A DNA stretch of 64,000 nucleotides from Clostridia bacterium (GTDB taxonomy: Bacteria > Bacillota > Clostridia > UBA1381), in contig JAFZMQ010000007.1 of assembly GCA_017551095.1 (NCBI GenBank), forward strand, positions 1-64,000, read 5' to 3'. The position numbers were made by a program, and so were the translations under genes. Under the pieces are notes generated by a model, which was given only the letters and a program-made list of their open reading frames with translations, ran no database searches and was not told the origin of the DNA. How positions within the stretch are numbered: position 1 is the first letter of the stretch; each line of letters begins with the position of its first letter. Positions 31,807 through 41,900 of the stretch are shown here, in pieces.

Positions 31807-33897
31807 ATGAACAAAGTAACTGAAATGTTTGGGAGTAAGGTATTTAATAGTGCGACCATGAAAGAGCGTCTGCCGAAAGAGGCATATAAAGCCGTACAGA
31901 ATGCAATTAAAAACGGTAAAAGACTTGATATAACTGTTGCCGATGTTGTTGCAAATTCAATGAAGGATTGGGCAATAGAAAACGGTGCAACGCATTTTAC
32001 ACATTGGTTCCAGCCTATGACGGGCGTTACGGCTGAAAAGCATGACAGTTTTATCTCGCCTACCGATGACGGACATATCATAATGGAGTTTAAAGGAAAA
32101 GAGCTTGTTCAGGGCGAACCTGACGCGTCAAGTTTTCCATCCGGCGGACTTCGTGCAACATTTGAGGCAAGAGGCTATACCGCTTGGGACCCGACTTCAT
32201 TTGCATTTATAAAGGGAAACACACTTTGTATTCCGACAGCTTTCTGCTCATACGGCGGAGAAGCACTTGATAAAAAAACACCGCTTTTGAGGTCTATGGA
32301 GGCAATAAATAAACAGGCATTAAGAGTTTTAAAACTTTTCGGAAATGAAGCAACATCTGTTAAAACTACGGTTGGACCTGAGCAGGAATATTTCTTGGTA
32401 GATAAGGAAATGTACGATAAGCGCCCCGACCTTTTATATACGGGAAGAACATTGTTCGGCGCAAAATCACCGAAAGGTCAGGAGCTTGACGACCACTATT
32501 TCGGCACAATCAAGTCCAGAGTTGCAGCGTTTATGGAAGAACTGAACGAAGAGCTTTGGAAACTTGGAATACTTGCAAAAACCGAGCATAACGAGGTTGC
32601 ACCGGCTCAGCACGAACTTGCACCGATATTTACCACAACAAATATTGCAACCGACCATAACCAGATTACAATGGAGCTTATGCAAAGGATTGCGAAAAAG
32701 CACGGTATGGTTTGTCTGCTTCATGAAAAGCCCTTTGCTGGTGTAAACGGAAGCGGAAAACACAATAACTGGTCAATTTCAACGGCGGAGGGCGTAAACC
32801 TTTTAGAGCCGGGCGAAACACCGCACGAAAACGCACAGTTCTTGCTGTTCCTTTGCAGCGTTATAAAGGCTGTTGACGATTATCAGGATTTACTCCGAAT
32901 TTCCGTTGCATCGGCAGGAAATGACCATAGATTAGGTGCAAATGAAGCACCACCTGCTGTGGTTTCTATATTCTTAGGCGAGGAACTTACAGAAATTTTG
33001 GAGTCTATCGCGTCGGATTCATCATACGACTCAAAAGAAAGAGTACAAATGAAAATCGGCGTTCATGTTCTGCCGAGATTCCCGAAGGATACGACAGACA
33101 GAAACAGGACAAGCCCGTTTGCATTTACAGGAAATAAGTTTGAGTTTAGAATGCTTGGCTCATCTGCCTCCGTATCGGGTGCAAATATTGTTTTGAACAC
33201 GGCGGTTGCGGAGAGTTTAAAACAATTTGCTGACGAATTGGAAGGAAAAGAAAACTTTAACGACGCACTCCATGACCTTATTAAGCGTGTTATTAAAGAG
33301 CATAAGCGTATCATATTTAACGGTAACGGCTATGACGATGCGTGGATAGCTGAGGCGGAAAAGAGAGGACTTCTTAATCTTAAATCCACTCCCGATTGTC
33401 TGCCATACTATATTTCGGAAAAGAATGAAAAGCTGTTTTCAGAGCATAAAGTATTCTCACCTTCCGAGCTTAACGCAAGGTATGAGATAAAGCTTGAAAC
33501 ATACTCCAAAATTTTAAACATTGAGGCACTTACAATGGTGGATATGGTAAATAAGGATATTTTACCTGCCATTTCAGCATTTATTGGTAAGCTTTCAAAG
33601 GGAGTAAACGAGAAAAAGGCGGCTGTTGCAACAGCTGATTGCAAGTATGAGGAAAAGACAATTGCACGACTTTCAACTCTTGCGAGTGTAATTTACGACA
33701 GATGTGAGGCACTTGATAAGGCTTTAATCGGTGCTATGGACGAAGGAGATGCGTTAAAGACAGCAGCATATTATAAAGATGTAATATTTAAGGCGATGAA
33801 CGAACTAAGAATAAGCGTGGATGAGGCTGAGGTCATAACCGACAGGAAATACTGGCCTTACCCGTCATACGGTGACCTTTTGTTCAGCGTAAGATAA
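31807..33897 (+). CDS. glnN: Type III glutamine synthetase
   Basis: At 696 residues this is the large GlnN form common in clostridia and Bacteroides. Seen are [55 protein letters not shown] and [17 protein letters not shown], covering the metal and ATP sites. It makes glutamine from ammonia and glutamate and works beside GlnA. GGAG precedes the ATG. Expression is probably controlled by the leader terminator and the ANTAR protein. Confidence 0.92.
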   Translation: MNKVTEMFGSKVFNSATMKERLPKEAYKAVQNAIKNGKRLDITVADVVANSMKDWAIENGATHFTHWFQPMTGVTAEKHDSFISPTDDGHIIMEFKGKELVQGEPDASSFPSGGLRATFEARGYTAWDPTSFAFIKGNTLCIPTAFCSYGGEALDKKTPLLRSMEAINKQALRVLKLFGNEATSVKTTVGPEQEYFLVDKEMYDKRPDLLYTGRTLFGAKSPKGQELDDHYFGTIKSRVAAFMEELNEELWKLGILAKTEHNEVAPAQHELAPIFTTTNIATDHNQITMELMQRIAKKHGMVCLLHEKPFAGVNGSGKHNNWSISTAEGVNLLEPGETPHENAQFLLFLCSVIKAVDDYQDLLRISVASAGNDHRLGANEAPPAVVSIFLGEELTEILESIASDSSYDSKERVQMKIGVHVLPRFPKDTTDRNRTSPFAFTGNKFEFRMLGSSASVSGANIVLNTAVAESLKQFADELEGKENFNDALHDLIKRVIKEHKRIIFNGNGYDDAWIAEAEKRGLLNLKSTPDCLPYYISEKNEKLFSEHKVFSPSELNARYEIKLETYSKILNIEALTMVDMVNKDILPAISAFIGKLSKGVNEKKAAVATADCKYEEKTIARLSTLASVIYDRCEALDKALIGAMDEGDALKTAAYYKDVIFKAMNELRISVDEAEVITDRKYWPYPSYGDLLFSVR

Positions 33898-33918
33898 TTT
33901 TAGGAAGGATTGACATAT

Positions 33919-35670
33919 ATGAAAAGCACAGAAATTTTTGATATTGTAAACAAAATAGTGTCCGAAGAGGTTTTTGCGGTATGGTTTTTAATCGGTGCAG
34001 CACTTGTATTCTTTATGCAGGCAGGCTTTGCGATGGTTGAAACAGGCTTTACCAGAGCGAAAAACGCAGGTAATATCATAATGAAAAACCTTATGGACTT
34101 TTGCATAGGCACGGTAATGTTCGTGTTTTTGGGATTTTCTTTAATGATGGCAGAAAATTACATTTTCGGATTTATCGGAGTTCCAAATTTACAGATTTTC
34201 ACAAACTTCGGCGAATTTATTAAGACTAATGCATCAAGTTTTGTTTTCAATCTGGTATTCTGTGCAACGGCTGCAACGATTGTCTCGGGAGCTATGGCGG
34301 AGAGGACAAAATTCATATCCTACTGCATATATTCGGGCGTAATTTCGCTTATAGTTTATCCCGTTGAGGCAGGTTGGGTATGGAATGAAGCAGGTTGGCT
34401 TGTAAATTTGGGATTCCACGATTACGCAGGCTCTGCGGCAATTCATACGGTTGGCGGTGTTGCGGCACTAATAGGTGCTACAATTTTAGGTCCTCGAATT
34501 GGCAAGTACAAAAAAGATGCTGCGGGAAAGGTTATAAAGGTAAATGCTATTCCAGGTCATGCAATCACGATCGGTGCACTCGGCTGTTTCATTCTCTGGT
34601 TCGGCTGGTACGGCTTTAACGGAGCGGCTGCAAAAAGTATTCCCGAATTAAGCTCGGTATTCTTAACAACAACAATAGCACCGTCTGTTGCGACTGTAAC
34701 CTGTATGATTTATACATGGGTTAAAAACGGCAAACCAGATGTTTCAATGTGCTTAAACGCTTCCCTTGCGGGACTTGTCGGAATTACGGCAGGTTGTGAC
34801 GCACTTGACGCTTTCGGCGCGATAGTGGTCGGCATAGTTTCGGGAATTTTGGTAGTTGTAGTTGTCGAATTTTTGGATTTAAAGCTTCATATAGACGATC
34901 CCGTTGGTGCCGTCGGTGTTCATATGGCAAACGGTATCTGGGGCACGATAGCTGTCGGACTTTTGGCAAACCCCGATGCTCCCGCAGGACTTTCCGGACT
35001 TTGCTATACGGGAGATGCAAGACTTTTAGGCGTTCAGCTTTTGGGAATTTTGTCAATCGTTTTATGGACAACAGTTACAATGCTCATAACCTTTAATGTG
35101 ATAAAGAAAACTGTCGGACTTCGGGCAAGTGCCGAGGAAGAAATTACGGGACTTGACCTTACAGAACACGGACTCCCGAATTGTTATGCGGATTTTGCGG
35201 CAGCAACGCATATTGAATATAACGAAGACGCACCGACAAAGGTACTCGGCGATGTTCCGGTATCCGAAGCGGTTGAAGTTCAGAAGATGCCGACCTTTAC
35301 AGAGGAAAAGACAAATAAATTTACAAAGATTGAAATTATTTGTAAAGAGCGTATGCTTGAAAGCCTCAAAAACAGCCTCATTGATATAGGCATTACAGGT
35401 ATGACGGTATCGCATGTTATGGGCTGCGGCATTCAAAAGGGTAAGCCCGAATATTACCGTGGCGTTGAGGTAGAGCCGAGTCTTATGCCGAAAATCCAGG
35501 TGGACATTGTCGTTGCCAAAGTGCCTGTAAGGCAGGTTATTGAAACGGCTAAAAAGGTGCTCTACACAGGTCATATCGGCGACGGTAAGATATTCGTTTA
35601 TAATGTTGAAAATGTTGTAAAGGTAAGGACAGGCGAAGAGGGTTATGACGCTCTTCAAGATGTTGAATGA
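33919..35670 (+). CDS. Ammonium transporter fused to a PII signalling domain
   Basis: The first 410 residues are an Amt channel with about eleven hydrophobic segments, EAGWVWNEAGWL, the HTVGGVAALIGA signature and DDPVGAVGVHMANG. After a linker, residues from about 465 form a complete PII/GlnK domain: KIEIICKERML, T-loop region KGKPEYYRG, GHIGDGKIFV and VRTGEEG. PII proteins bind ATP, ADP and 2-oxoglutarate and plug Amt when nitrogen is ample. Having both in one chain means the channel carries its own regulator. AGGAAGG lies ten bases before the ATG. Confidence 0.9.
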   Translation: MKSTEIFDIVNKIVSEEVFAVWFLIGAALVFFMQAGFAMVETGFTRAKNAGNIIMKNLMDFCIGTVMFVFLGFSLMMAENYIFGFIGVPNLQIFTNFGEFIKTNASSFVFNLVFCATAATIVSGAMAERTKFISYCIYSGVISLIVYPVEAGWVWNEAGWLVNLGFHDYAGSAAIHTVGGVAALIGATILGPRIGKYKKDAAGKVIKVNAIPGHAITIGALGCFILWFGWYGFNGAAAKSIPELSSVFLTTTIAPSVATVTCMIYTWVKNGKPDVSMCLNASLAGLVGITAGCDALDAFGAIVVGIVSGILVVVVVEFLDLKLHIDDPVGAVGVHMANGIWGTIAVGLLANPDAPAGLSGLCYTGDARLLGVQLLGILSIVLWTTVTMLITFNVIKKTVGLRASAEEEITGLDLTEHGLPNCYADFAAATHIEYNEDAPTKVLGDVPVSEAVEVQKMPTFTEEKTNKFTKIEIICKERMLESLKNSLIDIGITGMTVSHVMGCGIQKGKPEYYRGVEVEPSLMPKIQVDIVVAKVPVRQVIETAKKVLYTGHIGDGKIFVYNVENVVKVRTGEEGYDALQDVE

Positions 35671-35683
35671 TCAGGACAATAAC

Positions 35684-35782
35684 TGTAGGGGACGATGCCT
35701 ACATCGTCCCACCTGTATCAACATCATTTTGTAGCAAGACTACTTTTCAGGATGCGGGCGGATGAGGGCATCCGCCCCTACA
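35684..35782. repeat. 99-bp element with TGTAGGGG terminal inverted repeats
   Basis: Ends are TGTAGGGG and CCCCTACA. Inside, GGGACGATG-CCTA-CATCGTCCC and GGGCGGATG-AGGG-CATCCGCCC form two perfect 9-bp hairpins. No coding sequence. The form is that of a small non-autonomous element; it is more GC-rich than its surroundings. Confidence 0.75.
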
Positions 35783-35852
35783 TATTTTCTCTTCGGCAGT
35801 AAGTATGGGCTATAAATTTCGTAGCTCAAAGTAAATATAAGGAGATACAGCT

Positions 35853-37433
35853 ATGTGTTCAATTATGGGATACTGCGGAAAAGACGCAGATTTTGATATA
35901 TTTAAGGCAGGACTTTTGAAAACGCAATCTCGCGGTCCTGACGATATGAGAATTATAGATACGGGATGCGGTCTTTTAGGCTTTTTAAGGCTTTCCATTA
36001 TGGGACTTCATCCGCAAGGTATGCAGCCATTTGAGCTTGGCGGCAGTTTTGTTGTATGTAACGGTGAAATTTACGGCTATGAAAAAACAAAAGTTGAGCT
36101 TAAGAATAAAGGTTATAACTTTAAAAGCGATTCCGATTGTGAAATTCTGCTACCGCTTTATAAAGAATACGGCGTGGAAATGTTTAAGGACTTGGACGCG
36201 GAATTTGCACTCATTATCTATGACGGCGAAACAAAAGAATATATTGCCGCACGCGATCCTATCGGCATCCGTCCGCTTTTTTACGGTTATGATGAAAAAG
36301 ATACAATAGTTTTTGCAAGTGAGCCTAAAAACCTTATGGGCATTTGCGGAAAAATTATGCCGTTCCCGCCGGGACATTATTATAAAGGCGGTAAATTTAT
36401 ATGCTACCGTGATGTTACCGATGTAAAAAAATATGTAGATGATGATTTAAAGACAATCTGCGAAAATATACGAGAAAAACTCGTTTTGGGCATTAAAAAG
36501 AGGCTTGTCGCAGACGCAAAAGTCGGTTTTTTGCTAAGCGGCGGACTTGACAGTTCTTTGGTTTGTGCGGTTGCGGCAAAGGAAAGTAAAACGCCTATAA
36601 AAACCTTTGCGATAGGTATGAGCGAGGACGCGATCGACTTAAAATATGCAAAACAGGTAGCGGACTATATCGGAAGCGACCATAAGGAAATAATAATCAA
36701 TAAAGACATAGTTCTGGATCATTTGGAAAAGGTCATAGAGATACTTGCAACATACGATATTACCACGATAAGAGCAAGTATGGGAATGTACCTGATTTGC
36801 AAAGCGATCCACGAGCAGACCGATATAAGAGTTTTATTGACAGGCGAGATTTCGGATGAGCTTTTCGGATATAAATACACCGATTTTGCACCAAGTGCCG
36901 AGGAATTTCAAAAAGAGGCAGTAAAGAGGATAAAAGAGCTTTATGCCTATGATGTACTCCGTGCAGACAGGTGCATAAGCGTAAACTCATTAGAGGCAAG
37001 AGTGCCTTTTGGCGACCTCGATTTTGCGGAATATGTTATGAGCATAAACCCCGCTAAAAAGATGAACATTTACGGCAAAGGAAAGTATCTTTTAAGAAAA
37101 GCATTTGAGGGCGACTATCTGCCGTACGAAATATTATGGCGTGAAAAAGCGGCATTTTCCGACGCAGTAGGACATTCGATGGTCGATTACTTAAAGGAAT
37201 ACGCAAATGGACTCTATACCGACGCAGAATTTACCGAAAAATCGGCAAAATACGATTTTGCAAGACCGTTTACAAAGGAATCGCTTTTGTACCGTGAGAT
37301 TTTTGAAAAATATTATCCGAATCAGGCGGAAATGGTGCCTGATTTCTGGATGCCGAACAAAAGCTGGGAAGGCTGCGATGTGAACGATCCATCGGCAAGA
37401 GTGCTGTCAAACTACGGTGCAAGTGGCAAATAA
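35853..37433 (+). CDS. asnB: Glutamine-hydrolysing asparagine synthetase
   Basis: The 526-residue enzyme has an N-terminal glutaminase domain starting with the nucleophile Cys2 (MCSIMGYCG) and containing SRGPDD and CNGEIYGY, and a C-terminal synthetase domain with the ATP-pyrophosphatase loop LLSGGLDSSLV and TGEISDELFGY. It converts aspartate to asparagine using glutamine. AAGGAG precedes the ATG. It consumes glutamine made by the upstream synthetases. Confidence 0.9.
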   Translation: MCSIMGYCGKDADFDIFKAGLLKTQSRGPDDMRIIDTGCGLLGFLRLSIMGLHPQGMQPFELGGSFVVCNGEIYGYEKTKVELKNKGYNFKSDSDCEILLPLYKEYGVEMFKDLDAEFALIIYDGETKEYIAARDPIGIRPLFYGYDEKDTIVFASEPKNLMGICGKIMPFPPGHYYKGGKFICYRDVTDVKKYVDDDLKTICENIREKLVLGIKKRLVADAKVGFLLSGGLDSSLVCAVAAKESKTPIKTFAIGMSEDAIDLKYAKQVADYIGSDHKEIIINKDIVLDHLEKVIEILATYDITTIRASMGMYLICKAIHEQTDIRVLLTGEISDELFGYKYTDFAPSAEEFQKEAVKRIKELYAYDVLRADRCISVNSLEARVPFGDLDFAEYVMSINPAKKMNIYGKGKYLLRKAFEGDYLPYEILWREKAAFSDAVGHSMVDYLKEYANGLYTDAEFTEKSAKYDFARPFTKESLLYREIFEKYYPNQAEMVPDFWMPNKSWEGCDVNDPSARVLSNYGASGK

Positions 37434-37448
37434 ACGGAGGTAATAACT

Positions 37449-38978
37449 GTGCAGAAAATTCTCGTTTTGGACTTTGGAGGACAATATAATCAGCTTATTG
37501 CACGTCGTGTGCGTGAGAATAATGTTTATGCGGAGATCAAGCCGTATAATAAAATAACGCTTGAGGAAATTCGTAAAGAGGGATATAAAGGCGTTATTTT
37601 GACGGGCGGCCCGAACAGCGTATATGATAGCACATCGCCGCATTTTGATAAGGAGCTTTTAAATGTGGGCGTTCCTGTTTTGGGCATTTGTTACGGGTGT
37701 CAGCTTTTAGCATTTATGGCAGACGGAGAGGTCATAAGTGCCGAAGACAGCAGTGAGTACGGAAAAACTGACCTTGCAGTATTCGATAACATTTTATTTA
37801 AAGATGTTCCGGAAAAATCCGAATGCTTTATGAGCCATACCGACTATATAAAGGAAGCACCAAAAGGCTTTGCGGTAATTGCAACTACTTCCAAATGTCC
37901 CGTTGCTGCAATGTGTGACGAAAAAAGAAAAATATACGGTGTGCAGTTTCATCCCGAAGTTACGCACACAGCTTACGGCAAAGAGATTTTCCGTAATTTC
38001 CTTTTTAAAATCTGTAAATGCAAGGGCGACTGGATAATGGACAATTTCATAGAAAATTCCGTAGAAAAATACAAAAAAGAGCTATCGGGCAAAAAGGTCA
38101 TTTTGGCGTTATCTGGCGGCGTTGATTCGTCCGTTGCGGCAGTACTTCTCCATCGGGCTATCGGACAAAATCTTACATGCGTATTTGTTGACCACGGGCT
38201 TTTGAGAAAAAACGAGGGCGATTTTGTTGAAAAAACATTTCGCGGGAAGTTTGGAATAAATTTAATGAGAGTAAATGCAGAAAGCGAATTTTTAGATAAA
38301 TTATCTGGCGTTACTGAGCCTGAGCATAAGCGGAAAATTATCGGCGAAGAATTTATAAGAGTATTTGAGCGGGAAGCCAAGAAAATCGGAAAGGTTGATG
38401 TTCTGGCACAGGGAACGATCTACCCCGATGTGATAGAGAGCGGAAAGGGCGATTCCGCAGTTATAAAAAGCCACCATAATGTTGGCGGACTTCCCGATGT
38501 TATCGCTTTTGAAAAGATTGTTGAGCCGCTTCGGGACTTGTTCAAGGACGAGGTAAGAAGTGTCGGGTTAAAGCTCGGTATCCCGAAAGAGCTTGTATGG
38601 CGTCAGCCCTTCCCGGGACCGGGACTTGCCGTAAGAGTAATCGGTGAAATAACCAAAGAAAAACTTGATTTGTTAAGAGAAGCAGACTCGATTTTCCGGG
38701 AAGAAATTGAAAAAGCGGAAATAAAAAATGCAAATCAGTATTTTGCTGTTATCACAGATTTAAAGAGCGTCGGCGTCATGGGCGACGCGAGAACATACGG
38801 ATATACAATAGTGCTCCGCTCAGTCACTACCGATGATTTTATGACAGCGGAATGGACAAGACTTCCGTATGAAGTGCTTGGCAAAGCGTCTAATAGGATC
38901 ACAAACGAAATAAACGGAATTACAAGGGTTGTTTATGATATAACATCAAAGCCGCCCGCAACTGTGGAGTGGGAGTAA
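37449..38978 (+). CDS. guaA: GMP synthase (glutamine-hydrolysing)
   Basis: The 509-residue protein has a class I amidotransferase domain (Cys in [11 protein letters not shown], His in GVQFHPEV), an ATP-pyrophosphatase domain ([12 protein letters not shown]) and the dimerisation domain with [14 protein letters not shown]. It converts XMP to GMP with glutamine. The GTG start follows GGAGG, 15 bases after asnB, so the two are probably co-transcribed. Confidence 0.95.
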   Translation: MQKILVLDFGGQYNQLIARRVRENNVYAEIKPYNKITLEEIRKEGYKGVILTGGPNSVYDSTSPHFDKELLNVGVPVLGICYGCQLLAFMADGEVISAEDSSEYGKTDLAVFDNILFKDVPEKSECFMSHTDYIKEAPKGFAVIATTSKCPVAAMCDEKRKIYGVQFHPEVTHTAYGKEIFRNFLFKICKCKGDWIMDNFIENSVEKYKKELSGKKVILALSGGVDSSVAAVLLHRAIGQNLTCVFVDHGLLRKNEGDFVEKTFRGKFGINLMRVNAESEFLDKLSGVTEPEHKRKIIGEEFIRVFEREAKKIGKVDVLAQGTIYPDVIESGKGDSAVIKSHHNVGGLPDVIAFEKIVEPLRDLFKDEVRSVGLKLGIPKELVWRQPFPGPGLAVRVIGEITKEKLDLLREADSIFREEIEKAEIKNANQYFAVITDLKSVGVMGDARTYGYTIVLRSVTTDDFMTAEWTRLPYEVLGKASNRITNEINGITRVVYDITSKPPATVEWE

Positions 38979-38996
38979 AAATGAGGTAGGTTAATT

Positions 38997-41900
38997 ATGA
39001 AAGGTTTATATGACGAAAGATTTGAACACGATGCCTGCGGTATCGGTGCTGTTATAAATATTAAGGGCAAAAAGGAGTATAAGGTCTTAAACGATGCTCT
39101 AAAAATCGTGGAAAAATTGGAGCATAGAGCTGGAAAGGATGCCACAGGCGAAGTTGGCGACGGCGTCGGTATAATGGTGCAGATTTCGCATGATTTCTTT
39201 GCAAAAAACAGTGGTTTTGAGCTTGGAGGTGAGCGTGATTACGGAGTTGGAATGTTCTTTTTCCCGCAGGATACGCTAAAACGCAGACAGGCCATGAAAA
39301 TGTTTGAGCTTATCTCCGAAAAAGAGGGCGTTTCGGTTATCGGTTGGCGTTCTGTTCCGATAAATTCCGAGATTTTGGGCAAAAAGGCAAAGGACAGTAT
39401 GCCGTATATTGTGCAGTGCTTTGTAAAAAGACCTGAAAATGTCGCAAAAGGCATAGATTTTGACAGGAAACTATATGTGATACGCAGAGTTTTTGAGCAT
39501 TCCGGCGAGGGCACGTATGTTGTTTCCCTATCGTCACGGACGATCGTATATAAGGGAATGTTTTTGGTAGGACAGCTCAGGAATTTCTATTTAGACCTGC
39601 AAAGCGAGGACTATAAATCGGCTATTGCGATGGTACATTCACGCTTTTCCACGAACACAAATCCAAGCTGGGAAAGAGCACATCCGAACAGATTCCTGCT
39701 CCATAACGGCGAGATAAATACAATAAGAGGTAATGTTGACAGAATGATCGCCCGTGAAGAAACGATGAAATCGTCGGTTTTGGCGGACGATATGGACAAA
39801 ATCCTCCCTGCGATAGATGCAAAAGGCTCGGATTCTGCCATGCTTGACAACACCGTTGAATTTATGGTAATGAACGGCATTGACCTGCCTCTTGCAATGA
39901 TGATCACGATCCCTGAGCCGTGGGATAAAATTGAGGATATGCCGCAGGAAAAACGGGATATGTATAAATACTACTCCACAATGATGGAGGCTTGGGACGG
40001 ACCTGCGTCAATTCTCTTTTCCGACGGCGATATTGTAGGTGCAACACTTGACCGAAACGGTTTAAGACCTTCCCGATACTATGTCACGAAGGATAATTAT
40101 CTTGTGCTTTCATCAGAGGTCGGCGTTTTGGACTTTGAGCCTCAAAATATTGCAAAAAAATCAAGGCTTATGCCGGGCAAAATGCTTTTGGTAGATACTG
40201 TAAAGGGCGAAATTATCGACGACAGTCACTTGAAAGACTATTATGCAAACAGATACCCCTACGGCGAATGGCTTGACAGGTATTTAAAAAAGCTGAAAGA
40301 CCTGCCAATCCCGAACGAGAAAATAGAAGTGTATGAACAGCCAGTAAGGGATAGGCTCTATAAGGCATTCGGCTACACCTACGAGGATATTAAAGACGCA
40401 ATTTTGCCTATGGCGAAAAATGGCATAGAGGCTACGGCATCAATGGGCATAGATGTGCCGTTGGCGGTTTTATCCCCTAATCATCAGCCGCTTTTCAACT
40501 ATTTTAAGCAGCTTTTCGCACAGGTAACAAATCCGCCGATTGACGCTATAAGAGAGGAAATTGTAACAAGCACTTCGGTTTATGTGGGAAGTGACGGGAA
40601 TTTGCTTTCCGATAAAGCGGAAAACTGCCGTGTTTTGCAGATAAATAACCCGATTCTGTCGGGCGTTGATTTGCTGAAAATTAAAGCATTGTCAGGTGAC
40701 GGTTTTAAGGTTGAAACGGTATCGCTTTTGTACTATAAAAACACATCTTTGGAAACTGCGGTCGACGACCTCTTTGTAAAGATTGACAAGGCCTATAAAA
40801 ACGGTGCAAATATCATAATTTTGTCCGATAGAGGCGTTGACGAAAACCATATCGCGATTCCGTCGCTTTTGGCGGTTTCATCTGTTGAGCAGTATTTAAT
40901 AAGAACTAAAAAGCGTACCAGCATTTCCATTATTTTGGAAAGTGCCGAGCCGCGTGATGTGCATCATTTTGCACTTCTTTTGGGATACGGTGCAAGAGCG
41001 GTAAACCCATACCTTGCGGACGAGGCGATTTATGAGCTTATCGAAACGGGTAAACTAAATAAGGATCTGCATGTTGCAATAGACGATTACAATAAAGCGA
41101 TTTTAAACGGAATAGTGAAGATTGCGTCTAAAATGGGAATTTCCACTATCCGCTCATATCAGTCCGCACAGATTTTTGAGGCAATCGGAATAAATAAAGC
41201 CACAATCGACAAGTATTTCACCAACACGGTAAGCCGTATCGAAGGCATCGGAATCAAGGAAATCGGTGAATCTGTTGAGTGGTTTCATTCTCACGCCTTT
41301 GACCAGCTTGGCTTGGGCGTTGATACAACGCTTGACAGTACGGGCGAACACAAATTGAGAAATGGTGCGGAAAAGTACGACCATATGTATAACCCGAAAA
41401 CGATAGTCGCACTTCAAAAAGCGACAAGGCTTGGCGATTATAATTTATTCAAAGAATATACAGCCATGGTTGATGACGAAACTAAGCCGCATACTCTCCG
41501 CGGTCTTTTGGAATTTGCTTTTGATAAGTCTAACCCGATTCCGATTGAAGAGGTAGAGCCTGCAAGTAGCATTGTAAAACGGTTTAAGACGGGAGCTATG
41601 TCCTACGGCTCAATATCGCAGGAGGCACACGAGTGCTTAGCAAAGGCGATGAATATGATAGGTGGAAAATCCAATTCGGGCGAAGGCGGCGAGCTTCCCG
41701 AAAGGCTTTATTCCGACCTTTCAAGTAGCATAAAGCAGGTAGCGTCAGGCAGATTTGGCGTAACGAGCGAGTACCTTATGAGTGCAAAGGAAATACAAAT
41801 AAAAATGGCACAGGGTGCAAAACCGGGCGAAGGCGGACATCTTCCCGGCAAAAAGGTATATCCTTGGATCGCAAAAACGAGATATTCAACTCCCGGCGTA

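Noticed and set aside
35062-35658. 198-codon open frame on the minus strand
   Set aside because: It lies wholly antisense to the Amt-PII fusion, has no family motif or ribosome site, and its composition mirrors the real gene.
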